This document shows positions 52,319 to 61,847 of a stretch of DNA of 64,000 bases, in pieces. The stretch's first letter is position 1. Each line of letters starts with the position of its first letter. The position numbers were made by a program, and so were the translations under genes. The DNA comes from Anaerohalosphaeraceae bacterium. GTDB lineage: Bacteria > Planctomycetota > Phycisphaerae > Sedimentisphaerales > Anaerohalosphaeraceae. The stretch is taken from positions 38,377-102,376 of the forward strand of contig JBBFLK010000006.1 of the NCBI GenBank assembly GCA_037479115.1, given 5' to 3'. Under the pieces are notes generated by a model. The model was not told where the DNA came from and made no database searches. It saw nothing but the letters and a program-made list of their open reading frames with translations.

Positions 52319-53730
52319 ATCCTATTGTCGGACTCAACGCTGTTTCAATTTTTTTTATCGTCCTGTCTTTAGGAATTTTGCTGGTCTGGAAACTTCAAAA
52401 ACTGATTCCTACGGACCTGTTTTTGCCGGCAGTTCTTTTTCTCTTTCTCGGCCTATTCGGACACATCAGCAATCTTTTCGAATGGTCCGGGACGGCCCCG
52501 TATTTAGACCGCTACGGCGATTTGTCCGATGTTCTCCAACCGATTCTGTTTGCGGTTTTGGTTTACACGATGATTCAGCACCGTCAGCGGGAACAAATCG
52601 TCGCCAGCGAAGCCAAATATCGTCTTCTGGTGGACAACCAGAGCGACCTGATTACCAAACTGGACGCCAAAGGCAATTTTCTGTTTGTCAGCCCCTCGTA
52701 CTGCCGGCTGTTCGGAAAATACGAAAAGGACCTTCTCGGACGGGCTTTTCTGGAGGAAGTGTTGCCGGAAGAACGCGGGCGTATTCGTCAGGAAATGGAT
52801 ATTCTTTATCTGCCTCCTTATACCTGCCGATTTCGCCATTCGGCTCAAACCAAATACGGGCTTCGCGTTTTATCCTGGTCTTACCGCACGCTGCTGGATG
52901 AAAAAGGGAAACCCGCCGCCATCGTCGGCATCGGACGAGACATCACCGAACAGGTTCAGGCCGAACAGGAACGCGAAAAAACGCTCCACAAACTGGAGTC
53001 CAAAAACCGTGAACTCCAAAGTCTTGTCTATATCTCTTCCCATGACCTTCAATCCCCCCTGGTCAATATCCGCGGGTTTGCCGGCGAACTGAGAACCACC
53101 TGCGAACAGGTTAAAATGGCCCTCAAAGAATCCGGACAATATGAACGGATGGAACCGCTCTTGAAAGATGTGGAACAGTCCCTCTATTTTATCGATACAG
53201 GGGCGGAAAAAATGCAGATTCTGATTGACGGACTGCTGAAACTGTCCCGTATCGGCTCCATGGAACTGACGCTTCAAACCATCCACATGAACGGTCTGAT
53301 CAAATCCATCATTGAAGGGCTTCGATTCCAGATTCAAAAGGCCGGCTGCGAAATCACAGTGGACAACCTTCCCCCCTGCCACAGCGACCTCTACCAGGTC
53401 AATCAGGTCTTTACCAATCTGTTGGACAACGCCGTCAAGTTTCTGGACCCCTCCCGTCCCGGCAAAATCCGCATTCAGGGACAGGAACGAAACGGTGTGT
53501 GCGAATACCGAGTCATCGACAACGGCATCGGCATCGCGCCGGAGCACCATGAAAAAATCTTCGAAATCTTCCACCGGCTCAATCCGGACGGTCCCGTCAA
53601 AGGGGTGGGGCTCGGTCTGGCAATCGTCAAGCGAATTCTCGACAAGCTGGACGGAACCATTCAGGTGATTTCCGAATCCGGAAAAGGGGCAGAATTTATT
53701 GTCACACTTCCGGCAGTTCCCGCCTCCTGA
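52315..53730 (+). CDS. Membrane PAS-domain sensor histidine kinase
   Basis: Kinase of 471 aa. Three hydrophobic N-terminal segments (about 1-90: AVSIFFIVLSLGILLVWKL; FLPAVLFLFLGLFGHISNL; LQPILFAVLVYTMIQHRQR), a PAS domain (about 105-225; LVDNQSDLITKLDAKGNFLF, AIVGIGRDITEQVQAEQER with the PAC end), HisKA with the phospho-His in YISSHDLQSPLVNIRGFAGE, and HATPase motifs FTNLLDNAVKFLDPSRPGKI, VIDNGIGIAPEHHEKIFEIF and GVGLGLAIVKRILDKLDGTI. No cognate regulator gene is adjacent; the orphan REC-HPt protein at 13.9-15.1 kb is one possible partner. A terminator follows directly. Confidence 0.9.
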   Translation: MNPIVGLNAVSIFFIVLSLGILLVWKLQKLIPTDLFLPAVLFLFLGLFGHISNLFEWSGTAPYLDRYGDLSDVLQPILFAVLVYTMIQHRQREQIVASEAKYRLLVDNQSDLITKLDAKGNFLFVSPSYCRLFGKYEKDLLGRAFLEEVLPEERGRIRQEMDILYLPPYTCRFRHSAQTKYGLRVLSWSYRTLLDEKGKPAAIVGIGRDITEQVQAEQEREKTLHKLESKNRELQSLVYISSHDLQSPLVNIRGFAGELRTTCEQVKMALKESGQYERMEPLLKDVEQSLYFIDTGAEKMQILIDGLLKLSRIGSMELTLQTIHMNGLIKSIIEGLRFQIQKAGCEITVDNLPPCHSDLYQVNQVFTNLLDNAVKFLDPSRPGKIRIQGQERNGVCEYRVIDNGIGIAPEHHEKIFEIFHRLNPDGPVKGVGLGLAIVKRILDKLDGTIQVISESGKGAEFIVTLPAVPAS

Positions 53731-53753
53731 AAATCGGACATAGCCGATTTTTT
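53731..53753 (+). terminator. Rho-independent terminator after the PAS kinase
   Basis: AAATCGG (53731-53737) and CCGATTT (53744-53750) form a 7-bp stem with a 6-nt loop, followed by T residues on the plus strand. It begins at the base after the kinase TGA. Confidence 0.65.
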
Positions 53754-53873
53754 ATCTCCTTCTTTTTTCACCTCATCAAAAAAACCGGATTCTTTCAAGT
53801 TTCTGACCCAAACCGGGCGAATCACTTAGCGGGGAGACAGACGGAAATCGTATTTTTGATACCGGGAATGTCT

Positions 53874-54779
53874 ATGACAGCTCACAAACGATTCGTCTTT
53901 TTATCCATCCTGACGGGAATTGTCTTTTCATTTACAGCCGAAGGGGCTTTATCGCCCATATCCTCCGGCAGCGTAAATGTTTCCAGTTCAACCCAGGGGA
54001 TTGTTCACGCGGCCACGTTCAATATCCGCGTCGGGCGCTACACGTCCGGCAGCCGGCACTGGTCCCAGCGTCGAGCCATGGTCATTTCCCTCCTGGCAGC
54101 GGAACAATACGATGTCGTTGGCCTTCAGGAAGCCCTGCCCTATCAGTTGGACGAAATCCTGCAGGCACTGCCCCAGTATGACGCATATGCCGTCGGACGC
54201 GGCGATGAACCGGACAAGGGGGAAACCTGTGCCATCCTTTACAAGAAAAAACGTTTTTACAGAATCGATTCCGGTACAATCTGGTTTTCCAATTCCCCCT
54301 GGGAGCCCGGTTCCAAATTTGCAGGTACACTCTTCCCCCGGATTTGCAGCTGGGTACGCCTGGCTGACCTGGAGACTGCCCGCTGTTTTTACGTTTACAA
54401 TGTTCACCTGGATAATTTGTCGCAGCGAGCCCGCACCCGCAGCATTGAAATCTTGAACGACCTGATTGCCTCCCGCAAACACAGGGACCCCTTCCTTGTG
54501 ATGGGAGATTTCAACATGGAAATTAACAATCCGGCGATGCAGATTCTTCAAAATGACGGGAAAAACAGAATGCTGGATACCTGGGGAGCCCTGTATCCCC
54601 ACCGATTAGACGAAGGGACATATCACAAATTCCACGGTTCCATCCTCGGCTCAAAAATCGACCACATACTCGTCGATGCAAGGGTTCGAGTACTGGCCGC
54701 TGCGATAAATCGAAGGGACTTTTCAGGCCGGTATCCCTCCGACCACTACCCCGTCTCCGCACTCGTTCAAATTCCGTAG
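53874..54779 (+). CDS. Secreted endonuclease/exonuclease/phosphatase (EEP) family protein
   Basis: Protein of 301 aa with a Sec signal (MTAHKRFVFLSILTGIVFSF). The EEP fold is complete: VHAATFNIRVGRYTSGSRHW, YDVVGLQEALPYQLDEILQA (metal Glu), FYVYNVHLDNLSQRARTRSI, FLVMGDFNMEINNPAMQILQ (catalytic Asp/Asn), and LGSKIDHILVDARVR with RYPSDHYPVSALVQI (terminal His). Family members cleave nucleic acids, phospholipids or inositol phosphates; an extracellular phosphodiesterase or nuclease is likely. ATG 53874 fits GGGA 6 nt upstream; ATG 53868 is the alternative. It converges with fmdB, 6 nt apart. Confidence 0.88.
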   Translation: MTAHKRFVFLSILTGIVFSFTAEGALSPISSGSVNVSSSTQGIVHAATFNIRVGRYTSGSRHWSQRRAMVISLLAAEQYDVVGLQEALPYQLDEILQALPQYDAYAVGRGDEPDKGETCAILYKKKRFYRIDSGTIWFSNSPWEPGSKFAGTLFPRICSWVRLADLETARCFYVYNVHLDNLSQRARTRSIEILNDLIASRKHRDPFLVMGDFNMEINNPAMQILQNDGKNRMLDTWGALYPHRLDEGTYHKFHGSILGSKIDHILVDARVRVLAAAINRRDFSGRYPSDHYPVSALVQIP

Positions 54780-54785
54780 GCCGAT

Positions 54786-55088
54786 TCATTCACTGGAAGC
54801 GGCTGCTGTTTTGCCGGCCGATTTCGTTTCCGTGGAAGCGGAACCGGCCGATTTTTCGCTTTTCGGCTTCGGGGAGTCCTTTTCAGATGCCTTCTTATAA
54901 CTGTCCGAGCGGTAATCCGTCTGATAAAAACCGCTGCCTTTAAAAATCACTCCGGCTCCGGTCCCCAAAAGCCGTTTCAGCTTCGACTTTCCGCAGTGAG
55001 GGCATTTCTTCCGGGGAGATTCCGTAATGGACTGAAAAATCTCCATCGTTTGTCCGCAGGAATCACAAAGATATTCATACGTCGGCAT
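54786..55088 (-). CDS. FmdB-family zinc ribbon protein
   Basis: Small protein of 100 aa: MPTYEYLCDSCGQTMEIFQS followed by KKCPHCGKSKLKRLLGTGAG, a four-cysteine zinc ribbon, then GVIFKGSGFYQTDYR as in the FmdB/CxxC_CXXC_SSSS family, and a Lys/Ser/Ala-rich tail. Proposed roles in gene regulation are not well tested. ATG 55088 has GAGGAG upstream and lies 2 nt past the grpE stop, so it is the last gene of the chaperone operon. Confidence 0.88.
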   Translation of the reverse strand: MPTYEYLCDSCGQTMEIFQSITESPRKKCPHCGKSKLKRLLGTGAGVIFKGSGFYQTDYRSDSYKKASEKDSPKPKSEKSAGSASTETKSAGKTAAASSE

Positions 55089-55090
55089 AA

Positions 55091-55717
55091 TCAAGACTCC
55101 TCAGAAGACTCTTTGGACTGTTCGGCATCTTTCCTATCATCCGCTGCAGGTTCCGTCGGGGTTTCCGCCGCCGGGGCTGAAGGAAGCTTATTGACAATCA
55201 CCTTGGCCGGACGCAGCACTTCATCGCCCAGCAGATACCCCGACTGATGAACCTGCAGGACAATATTATCCGCCTGTTCCGGCTGGGCGCAGGTCATCAG
55301 CGCTTCATGAGGTCCCGGCGTAAACGGCTGTCCGAGCGCTTCCATTTTCCGAACCCCCAGACTGTTCAGCGTTGCCAGCATATGCTCATACACCATCCGA
55401 ATCCCTTCAATCAGTTTCGCAAGAGCATCCGGACCGGTCTGATTTGCTGCCGCAGCCAGTGCATGCTCCAGGTTGTCCAGCGAAGACAGCCAGGACCGCA
55501 AAAGGGTCCGTTTCTCATAGGCCACGGCTTCCGCAATCTGCCGGGCTGTGCGCTTCTGATAATTGGCATAATCCGCACTGAGCCGCTGAAGCTGCTCAAA
55601 GAGCTTCTGCTTTTCCTCTTCGAGGGCCCGGCACTTTTCCTGAAGCGATGCAAGTTCCGGCGCCGCAGCGTCCGTTGTTTCCTTTTCTTTTTCCTGTTTA
55701 TCCGGTTTCTGGGGCAT
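55091..55717 (-). CDS. grpE: Nucleotide exchange factor GrpE
   Basis: GrpE of 208 aa: acidic N-terminal tail, long coiled coil (about 25-75, LASLQEKCRALEEEKQKLFE), YANYQKRTARQIAEAVAYEK, RSWLSSLDNLEHALAAA, and the C-terminal beta wing (MEALGQPFTPGPHEALMTCA, GYLLGDEVLRPAKVIVNKLP). It releases ADP from DnaK. An Ala/Pro/Glu-rich tail of about 25 residues follows the wing. It begins 12 nt after dnaJ. DnaK itself is not in this window. Confidence 0.94.
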   Translation of the reverse strand: MPQKPDKQEKEKETTDAAAPELASLQEKCRALEEEKQKLFEQLQRLSADYANYQKRTARQIAEAVAYEKRTLLRSWLSSLDNLEHALAAAANQTGPDALAKLIEGIRMVYEHMLATLNSLGVRKMEALGQPFTPGPHEALMTCAQPEQADNIVLQVHQSGYLLGDEVLRPAKVIVNKLPSAPAAETPTEPAADDRKDAEQSKESSEES

Positions 55718-55729
55718 ACAAGCTTCCCT

Positions 55730-56866
55730 TTATCCGCCGAAGTGCTTTCGAATCCGCTCAAAAAAACTGCTGCTCTCCGAACCGCTCTGTTTGGCTTCAA
55801 TCTCGGCATACTGCCGCAGGAGACGCTCCTGTTCCGGCGTAATCCGGCGGGGAATCTCCACCGCCGTCTGGACCAGCAAATCACCTTTAACGCCGGTCCG
55901 CAGGTCCGGCAGTCCCTGTCCGCGCACCCGAAAAATGCTGCCGTGCTGAGTCCCCGGAGGGATTTTCAGCTGACGCGTTCCATCCAGCGTCGGCACGTCA
56001 ATCGTCGTTCCGAGCGTCAGCTGGGTAAAACTCAGCGGCACCGTCACCATCAAATCCGAACCGTTCCGCATCAGGAACGGATGCGCTTTGATGCGCACGT
56101 AGCAGTACAAATCCCCGTGCGGTCCGCCGAAACGGCCGGGCTCGCCTTCGCCGCTGACACGAATGCCCTGCCCTTCATGGACCCCCGGCGGAATCTTGAC
56201 CGTCAGGGTGCGCTGCCGAGGCGTTGTTCCGGTCCCCCGGCAGGTTCGGCACGGGTCTGTGATGATTTGTCCGCTCCCGCGGCACTGCGGGCAGGTCGAG
56301 ACCATCTGGAAAAATCCGCCCAGACCGGCCCGCTGAACCTGTCCGCTGCCTCCGCAGGTCGGACAGCGGCTCGGGGATTTTCCCTGAGCGACTCCGCTGC
56401 CGCGGCAGTCGCTGCAGGTATCCTGACGCGTAAACTCAATCGTCTTTTCCGTTCCCCGGGCGACTTCTTCGAGGGTCAGCTCCACCGTCGTCTCCAGGTC
56501 ATACCCTCGAACCGGACCTCGGGCGGCCCCGGTTCGGCTCCGGCGTCCGAAGATATCCCCGAAGATGTCGCCGAAGATATCGCCGAACATATCGCCGATA
56601 TCCTCGACGTTCATCCGACTGTAGTCGTGGACGCCGACTCCGCGAAGCCCGTCATGACCGTACTGGTCATATCGTTTTCGTTTTTCGGGGTCGCTGAGAA
56701 CCTCATAGGCCTCGGCACACTCTTTGAATTTGGCCTCGGCTTCTTTGTTGCCCGGGTTTTTGTCGGGATGGTATTTGATGGCCATTTTTCGATAGGCGCG
56801 TTTGATCTCGTCGGGGGTGGCGTTGCGCTCCACCCCCAGCACTTCATAGTAGTCGCGTTTGGCCAT
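55730..56866 (-). CDS. dnaJ: Chaperone DnaJ (Hsp40)
   Basis: Complete type I DnaJ, 378 aa: J domain ([23 protein letters not shown] in [10 protein letters not shown]), Gly/Phe-type linker shortened and rich in D-I-F-G-D repeats ([17 protein letters not shown]), zinc domain with four C-x-x-C-x-G-x-G repeats ([32 protein letters not shown]), and the C-terminal substrate domains ([20 protein letters not shown]). It stimulates DnaK ATPase. It lies between groEL and grpE; the 88-nt gap before it contains a long hairpin. Confidence 0.96.
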   Translation of the reverse strand: MAKRDYYEVLGVERNATPDEIKRAYRKMAIKYHPDKNPGNKEAEAKFKECAEAYEVLSDPEKRKRYDQYGHDGLRGVGVHDYSRMNVEDIGDMFGDIFGDIFGDIFGRRSRTGAARGPVRGYDLETTVELTLEEVARGTEKTIEFTRQDTCSDCRGSGVAQGKSPSRCPTCGGSGQVQRAGLGGFFQMVSTCPQCRGSGQIITDPCRTCRGTGTTPRQRTLTVKIPPGVHEGQGIRVSGEGEPGRFGGPHGDLYCYVRIKAHPFLMRNGSDLMVTVPLSFTQLTLGTTIDVPTLDGTRQLKIPPGTQHGSIFRVRGQGLPDLRTGVKGDLLVQTAVEIPRRITPEQERLLRQYAEIEAKQSGSESSSFFERIRKHFGG

Positions 56867-56888
56867 CGTCGCCTCGATAAGAAAACAA

Positions 56889-56936
56889 TGCCGCGTCCGA
56901 ATCCCTCACCGGTCAGCCGGCGGTCCGGACGCGGCA
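56889..56936 (-). other. Intercistronic hairpin between groEL1 and dnaJ
   Basis: TGCCGCGTCCG (56889-56899) and CGGACGCGGCA (56926-56936) form an 11-bp stem with a 26-nt loop. On the minus strand a T-rich stretch (TTGTTTTC) follows. It could be a partial terminator that lowers dnaJ-grpE relative to groEL, or an mRNA stabiliser. Confidence 0.5.
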
Positions 56937-56954
56937 CTGGGGTTGCTGTTTCCC

Positions 56955-58571
56955 TTAGAATACCGCACCCGGCACGGCATTCTCCTTTTTGTCTTCTTTC
57001 AGTTCCGTAATCACCACATTGGTTGTGAGCATCAGACCGGCCACCGAAGCAGCATTCTGCAGAGCCGTTCTGGCCACTTTTGCCGGGTCGATGATGCCGG
57101 CCTTGAACATATCAACATACTGGCCCGTCAGGGCATCATAGCCGATTGTCTCGCCCTTCTCGAGCAGTTCGGCCACGACAACCTCCCCGTCTCCGCCGCC
57201 GTTATCCACAATCTGGCGGGTCGGGGCCTTCAGGGCCTCGATGAGAATATCATATCCGATCTTTTCATCGCCTTTGGCCTTGGCCCGGGCCTTTTCTACC
57301 TCCGCAATCGCCCGCAGGAAGACCACACCGCCGCCGGGCACAATGCCTTCCTCGGCCGCTGCCTTGACGGCATGCAGCGCATCCTCCAGCAGGTCTTTGC
57401 GTTCCTTCATCTCTGTTTCCGTCGGAGCACCGGCTTTAATCACGGCCACGCCGCCGGTCAGTTTCGCCAGACGCTCCTGGAGCTTCTCGCGGTCATAGTC
57501 GCTGGTGGTTTTCTCAATCTGATGACGAATCTGGTCGCAGCGGGCCTGAATGTCCTTCTTTTTGCCGGCCCCTTCAATGATGGTCGTGGTTTCCTTGCCC
57601 ACCACCACCCGTTTGGCCCGGCCCAGCTGAGACAGCTCAATCTTTTCCAGCTTGATGCCCAGGTCCTCCGTAATCACCTGACCGCCGGTCAGAACACCGA
57701 TATCCTGCAGCATGGCCTTGCGGCGGTCGCCGAAGCCCGGCGCCTTAACGGCACAGACCTTCAGCACGCCCTGCAGCCGGTTAATCACCAGCGCCGCCAG
57801 CGCTTCGCCTTCTACATCCTCGGCCACAATCAGCAGAGGCGCAGACACATGAGCAATCTTTTCCAGCAGCGGAATCAGCTCCCGCAGATTGCTGATTTTC
57901 TTTTCGTGAAGAAGGATATAGGCATCTTCGAGCACACATTCGAGGGTATCCGGATTGGTCATAAAGTACGGAGAAATATATCCTTTATCAAACTGCATCC
58001 CCTCGACTACCGTCAGCTCGGTCTCCATTCCCTTGCCTTCTTCGACCTCGATGACGCCTTCCTTGCCGACCTTATCCATCGCCTGTGCCAGGATTTCGCC
58101 TACATCGGGATTGTTGTTGGCACTGATGGTCCCGACCCGGGCAATATCGTCATGCCCTTTCACCGGCTTGCTGACAGACTTGATGTACTCAATCGCGGCC
58201 TCAGCGGCTTTGGTAATGCCCCGCTGAATCGCCACAGGATTCACGCCGGACGTCACATACTTCAGTCCTTCCGTATAAATGGCCTCCGCCAGAACCGTCG
58301 CGGTCGTTGTACCGTCTCCGACGACATCGCTGGTCTTGCTGGCCACCTGATTGACCATCTTGGCCCCGACATTCTGGAACGGCTCGGGCAGCTCGATTTC
58401 CTTGCTGACCGATACGCCGTCTTTGGTAATCTTCGGCGAGCCGTAGCTTTTCTGCAGCAGGACATTCTTGCCGGTCGGTCCCATCGTGACCTTTACCGCC
58501 GCGGCCAGACGGGACAACCCCTCTTTCAGCTGGGCTCGCGCCTGTTCCTGAAACATCATCTGTTTTGCCAT
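56955..58571 (-). CDS. groEL: Chaperonin GroEL (copy 1, without Gly-Met tail)
   Basis: Chaperonin of 538 aa. ATP-site motifs are intact: [58 protein letters not shown]. Apical and hinge regions are complete ([40 protein letters not shown]). The C terminus ends [12 protein letters not shown], lacking the Gly-Gly-Met repeats of standard GroEL. It follows groES by 55 nt, with GGGAGG upstream. Probably a specialised or auxiliary chaperonin compared with copy 2. Confidence 0.95.
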   Translation of the reverse strand: MAKQMMFQEQARAQLKEGLSRLAAAVKVTMGPTGKNVLLQKSYGSPKITKDGVSVSKEIELPEPFQNVGAKMVNQVASKTSDVVGDGTTTATVLAEAIYTEGLKYVTSGVNPVAIQRGITKAAEAAIEYIKSVSKPVKGHDDIARVGTISANNNPDVGEILAQAMDKVGKEGVIEVEEGKGMETELTVVEGMQFDKGYISPYFMTNPDTLECVLEDAYILLHEKKISNLRELIPLLEKIAHVSAPLLIVAEDVEGEALAALVINRLQGVLKVCAVKAPGFGDRRKAMLQDIGVLTGGQVITEDLGIKLEKIELSQLGRAKRVVVGKETTTIIEGAGKKKDIQARCDQIRHQIEKTTSDYDREKLQERLAKLTGGVAVIKAGAPTETEMKERKDLLEDALHAVKAAAEEGIVPGGGVVFLRAIAEVEKARAKAKGDEKIGYDILIEALKAPTRQIVDNGGGDGEVVVAELLEKGETIGYDALTGQYVDMFKAGIIDPAKVARTALQNAASVAGLMLTTNVVITELKEDKKENAVPGAVF

Positions 58572-58626
58572 ATCTTCCTAAACCTCCCGCCTTTGCAGGC
58601 GTTTGCTGGAATCCTGTCTTTTTCCC

Positions 58627-58917
58627 TTACTGTTCGACAACGCCTAAGATTTCGCTTTCGCGAAGAATCTTATACTCCACGCCGTCGATTTCCACATCAC
58701 TGCCGCTGTACTTGCCGAAGAGCACAATATCATTTTTGCTCACGGACATTTTGGCCCGGGTCCCGTTTTCCAGCCGTTTGCCTTCCCCAACGGCTATCAC
58801 TTTGCCCATCAGAGGTTTTTCCTTGGCTGTATCCGGCAGCACAATGCCGCCCGGGGTCTTTTCTTCCGCTTCCTGAGGCTTTACGACAACTCGATCATCC
58901 AGTGGTTTGAGCTTCAT
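58627..58917 (-). CDS. groES: Co-chaperonin GroES
   Basis: GroES of 96 aa, the heptameric lid of GroEL: KLKPLDDRVVVKPQEAEEKT, mobile loop TPGGIVLPDTAKEKPLMGKV, NDIVLFGKYSGSDVEIDGVE, YKILRESEILGVVEQ. The I-V-L hydrophobic tripeptide that docks onto GroEL is present. It lies between the two groEL genes (53 and 55 nt), so a single lid protein probably serves both. AGGAGAGG precedes the ATG. Confidence 0.96.
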   Translation of the reverse strand: MKLKPLDDRVVVKPQEAEEKTPGGIVLPDTAKEKPLMGKVIAVGEGKRLENGTRAKMSVSKNDIVLFGKYSGSDVEIDGVEYKILRESEILGVVEQ

Positions 58918-58970
58918 AGGGTTCCTCTCCTGTTATCTTCTTTCAGGGTTTTCCGTATCGGTTGATTCCA

Positions 58971-60632
58971 TTACATCATATCCATATCATCCATATCTTC
59001 CATGTCCGGACCGCCGCCGAACCGGTCGCGCTTGCTGCCCTTCTTGCTGTCCTTGGGCTTTTCCGTGACAACGCAGTCCGTCGTCAGCAGCAGACCCGCC
59101 ACGGACGCCGCATTCTGCAGAGCAATCCGCGTCACCTTCACCGGGTCAATGACCCCGGCCTCCAGCAGGTCTTCATAGGTATCCTTGTCTGCATTGTACC
59201 CGAAGCCGCCTTTGCCCTTGGCCACCTTGCTGACCACCAGCGCCCCGACGGCACCGGCATTCTCCGCAATCCAGTAGCAGGGCATCTTCAGGGCATTCAT
59301 CACAATTTCAGCCCCGGTTTTCTCATCGCCCTTCAGGTCCAGCTTGGCCACTTCCTCCATGCACCGCACCAGGGCCACCCCGCCGCCGGGCACAATGCCT
59401 TCCTCAATCGCCGCACGGGTAGCGTGCAGCGCATCTTCAATGCGGGCCTTCTTTTCCTTCATCTCCGCCTCGCTGGCGGCCCCCACATTGATTTGCGCCA
59501 CACCGCCGGTCAGCTTGGCCAGCCGCTCCTGCAGCTTCTCCCGGTCATAATCGCTCGTGGTAGTCTCAATTTCACTGCGAATCTGCGCGATGCGGCCCTG
59601 GATGGCTTTCTGCGTGCCGGCCCCTTCAATAATTGTTGTATTCTCGCTGTCAATCGTCACCTTGCGGGCCTGGCCTAATTGAGACAGACGAACCCGATCC
59701 AGCTCGATGCCCAAATCCTTGAAGATAGGCTCGGCACCGGTGAGAATCGCAATATCCTCCAGCATCGCTTTTCGTCTGTCGCCGTATCCGGGCGCCTTGA
59801 CCGCCGCCACCTGCAGAATCCCGCGCAGCTTGTTGACCACCAGCGTCGCCAGCGCCTCGCCTTCCACATCCTCCGCAATAATCAGAAGCGGACGCTTCAC
59901 TCGGGCGATTTCTTCCAGCAGCGGAACCAATTTGGCTACGTTGCTGATTTTTTCTTCATAGACAAGAATATAAGGCTTCTCCAGCTCACAGACCATATGG
60001 TCCGGGTCCGTGACAAAGTGCGGAGAAAGATAGCCGCGGTCAAACTGCATTCCCTCCACATACTCCACAGTAGTTTCCAGGCCGCGTCCTTCTTCCACCG
60101 TGATGACGCCGTCCTTGCCCACCCGCATAAACGCTTCCGCCATCTTTTTGCCGATTTCAAAGTCGTTGTTGGCGCTGATGGCGGCAATGTTGACAATGTC
60201 ATCCTTTTTGGAAATATCGATGGGTTTGGCGAGGGATTTCAGTTTTTCCACCGCCGCCGCCACAGCCTTCTGGATGCCCCGATTCAGAGCCATCGCATCG
60301 GCTCCGGCGGCCAGATTTTTGTAGGCCTCTTTAAAAATCGCTTCGGCCAGGACCGTCGCTGTAGTCGTCCCGTCCCCGGCCACTTTTGAGGTCTTGCTGG
60401 CGGCCTCCCTCACCAGTTTGGCCCCCATATTTTCCGTTTTGTCCAGCAGTTCAATCTCTTCGGCAACCGTTACGCCGTCTTTGGTAACCGTCGGGCCGCC
60501 CCAGCCCTTGTCGATGACGGCATTCCGTCCGCGGGGCCCCAATGTGGACCGCACCGCGGCAGCAAGCTTTTCTACTCCGGCCAGCAAGGCACTGCGGGCA
60601 TCTGATTCAAACGCTAATTGTTTCGCTGCCAT
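58971..60632 (-). CDS. groEL: Chaperonin GroEL (copy 2, Met-rich acidic tail)
   Basis: First gene of the chaperone operon, 553 aa: [100 protein letters not shown]. It ends with a charged stretch and [12 protein letters not shown], a Met/Asp tail reminiscent of but different from the usual Gly-Gly-Met tail. It is clearly diverged from copy 1, for example in K-x-R-R-K flanks and apical loops. AGGAGAG precedes the ATG. No CIRCE inverted repeat was found in the 275 nt upstream. Confidence 0.95.
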   Translation of the reverse strand: MAAKQLAFESDARSALLAGVEKLAAAVRSTLGPRGRNAVIDKGWGGPTVTKDGVTVAEEIELLDKTENMGAKLVREAASKTSKVAGDGTTTATVLAEAIFKEAYKNLAAGADAMALNRGIQKAVAAAVEKLKSLAKPIDISKKDDIVNIAAISANNDFEIGKKMAEAFMRVGKDGVITVEEGRGLETTVEYVEGMQFDRGYLSPHFVTDPDHMVCELEKPYILVYEEKISNVAKLVPLLEEIARVKRPLLIIAEDVEGEALATLVVNKLRGILQVAAVKAPGYGDRRKAMLEDIAILTGAEPIFKDLGIELDRVRLSQLGQARKVTIDSENTTIIEGAGTQKAIQGRIAQIRSEIETTTSDYDREKLQERLAKLTGGVAQINVGAASEAEMKEKKARIEDALHATRAAIEEGIVPGGGVALVRCMEEVAKLDLKGDEKTGAEIVMNALKMPCYWIAENAGAVGALVVSKVAKGKGGFGYNADKDTYEDLLEAGVIDPVKVTRIALQNAASVAGLLLTTDCVVTEKPKDSKKGSKRDRFGGGPDMEDMDDMDMM

Positions 60633-60907
60633 AGCACTTCTCTCTCCTGTGTTTTTTCTTTCAACACTATGTCTCCGTACTCATTTTGGCAAAACCACTT
60701 ATGCAAACCAAATACCAGAAGCAGCAAAGGTCAAAAAAGAACAAAAAGAAATCAGGCTTTAAAGTCTTACAAAATCTTGCCTTATGAAAATTCAATAAAA
60801 AGTTGTCTTTGCCTGGTCCCTTTTCGTATCTCTGCCAATTTCAACTTGAAAACTCTTTAAAACCGGTCAACTTGACAGGATGAGAAAAAGCAGGCCTGAA
60901 GCCCCCC

Positions 60908-61621
60908 TTATTTTTTTGCTTTTTCCGTAATTTCAGGCGGGCGTATATAATAAGGAACCAGCTGGAACGCATTGTCAAACTGACCGGAGCAATACTTTTC
61001 ATAGGCCGCTTTCAGAACGGCCCTTGCGGAGGCAGGCCAGTATGCATCAGGAATGATTTGAATTCCGGCCGTTTGAAACAATTCCCTGTGATAAAGAAGC
61101 CCTTCCCCAACAACTGCACAGTTTCCTAAAGCAACAAGCTGCTTGACCAATTGGGCCCCGGGAATCATCATATCTCCGATATGCTTTATCCACTTGTTTT
61201 TATCCCAACGATAAATCGCAGAAAAAAAAGATTGATGTTTTGCATCCAGAACAACAGACAAATAAGAAGGGGCCATCTCATTCTTTAAGATATAATCTGT
61301 CGCATTATAGGTGATTGTGTCAAGCGTATTGACGGCAATAAGCGGGATTTTCCGGGCAAAATGAATCATCTTGGCGGCGGTAACGGCTATCCGAAGGCCC
61401 GTAAAACTGCCGGGACCGACTGTAAAACAGAAAGCGCCGATGTCTGCCAAACCGCAGCCGGCTTCCTTTAAAACCGTCTCCAAAGACACAAACAGTTCCC
61501 GGCTGTGGCGCATTTTTCCGGAAAAGACCCGTTCAGCCAGTAGGCAAGGCCCCTGCCCGACTGCCGCCGAGCCAATGCGGCCCGAACAATCTATCGCCAG
61601 CAAATACGGTTCTTCCTTCAC
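60908..61621 (-). CDS. tsaB: tRNA threonylcarbamoyladenosine biosynthesis protein TsaB
   Basis: Protein of 237 aa of the ASKHA fold: LLAIDCSGRIGSAAVGQGP at the N terminus, MRHSRELFVSLETVLKEAGC, FCFTVGPGSFTGLRIAVTAA (hallmark G-P-G-S-F-T-G-L-R) and KIPLIAVNTLDTI. It partners TsaD and TsaE in t6A37 tRNA modification. The start is GTG 61621 with a weak GGGAAAAG upstream. The C-terminal half is diverged. It is monocistronic here and divergent from the large protein at 61848. Confidence 0.92.
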   Translation of the reverse strand: MKEEPYLLAIDCSGRIGSAAVGQGPCLLAERVFSGKMRHSRELFVSLETVLKEAGCGLADIGAFCFTVGPGSFTGLRIAVTAAKMIHFARKIPLIAVNTLDTITYNATDYILKNEMAPSYLSVVLDAKHQSFFSAIYRWDKNKWIKHIGDMMIPGAQLVKQLVALGNCAVVGEGLLYHRELFQTAGIQIIPDAYWPASARAVLKAAYEKYCSGQFDNAFQLVPYYIRPPEITEKAKK

Positions 61622-61847
61622 GTTCTTTTCCCGTCAACTTTCTTTACTGATTTCCGCAACCGGCGGAATCTTAAAGACCAACACCCCCAAAAACAAGGCG
61701 CTGTTCACAAAGTTTTGGGTTTTTTCACTTGCAAGAACAATCTGTTGTCTTTACACTGACCTGTCAATCCGAGGGGAGTATATCTAAAATAGGTTTGTCG
61801 GATGGTTTTGAAAACGTCATAATTTATATGAAATGCTGGAGGTAACG

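Noticed and set aside
55247..58910. Long plus-strand open frames opposite grpE, dnaJ and groEL
   Set aside because: They are antisense to well-supported chaperone genes, lack recognisable domains and reflect GC-rich codon bias.
60633..60907. CIRCE element or heat-shock promoter before groEL2
   Set aside because: No TTAGCACTC-N9-GAGTGCTAA pattern is present, and -35/-10 candidates were too poor to list.
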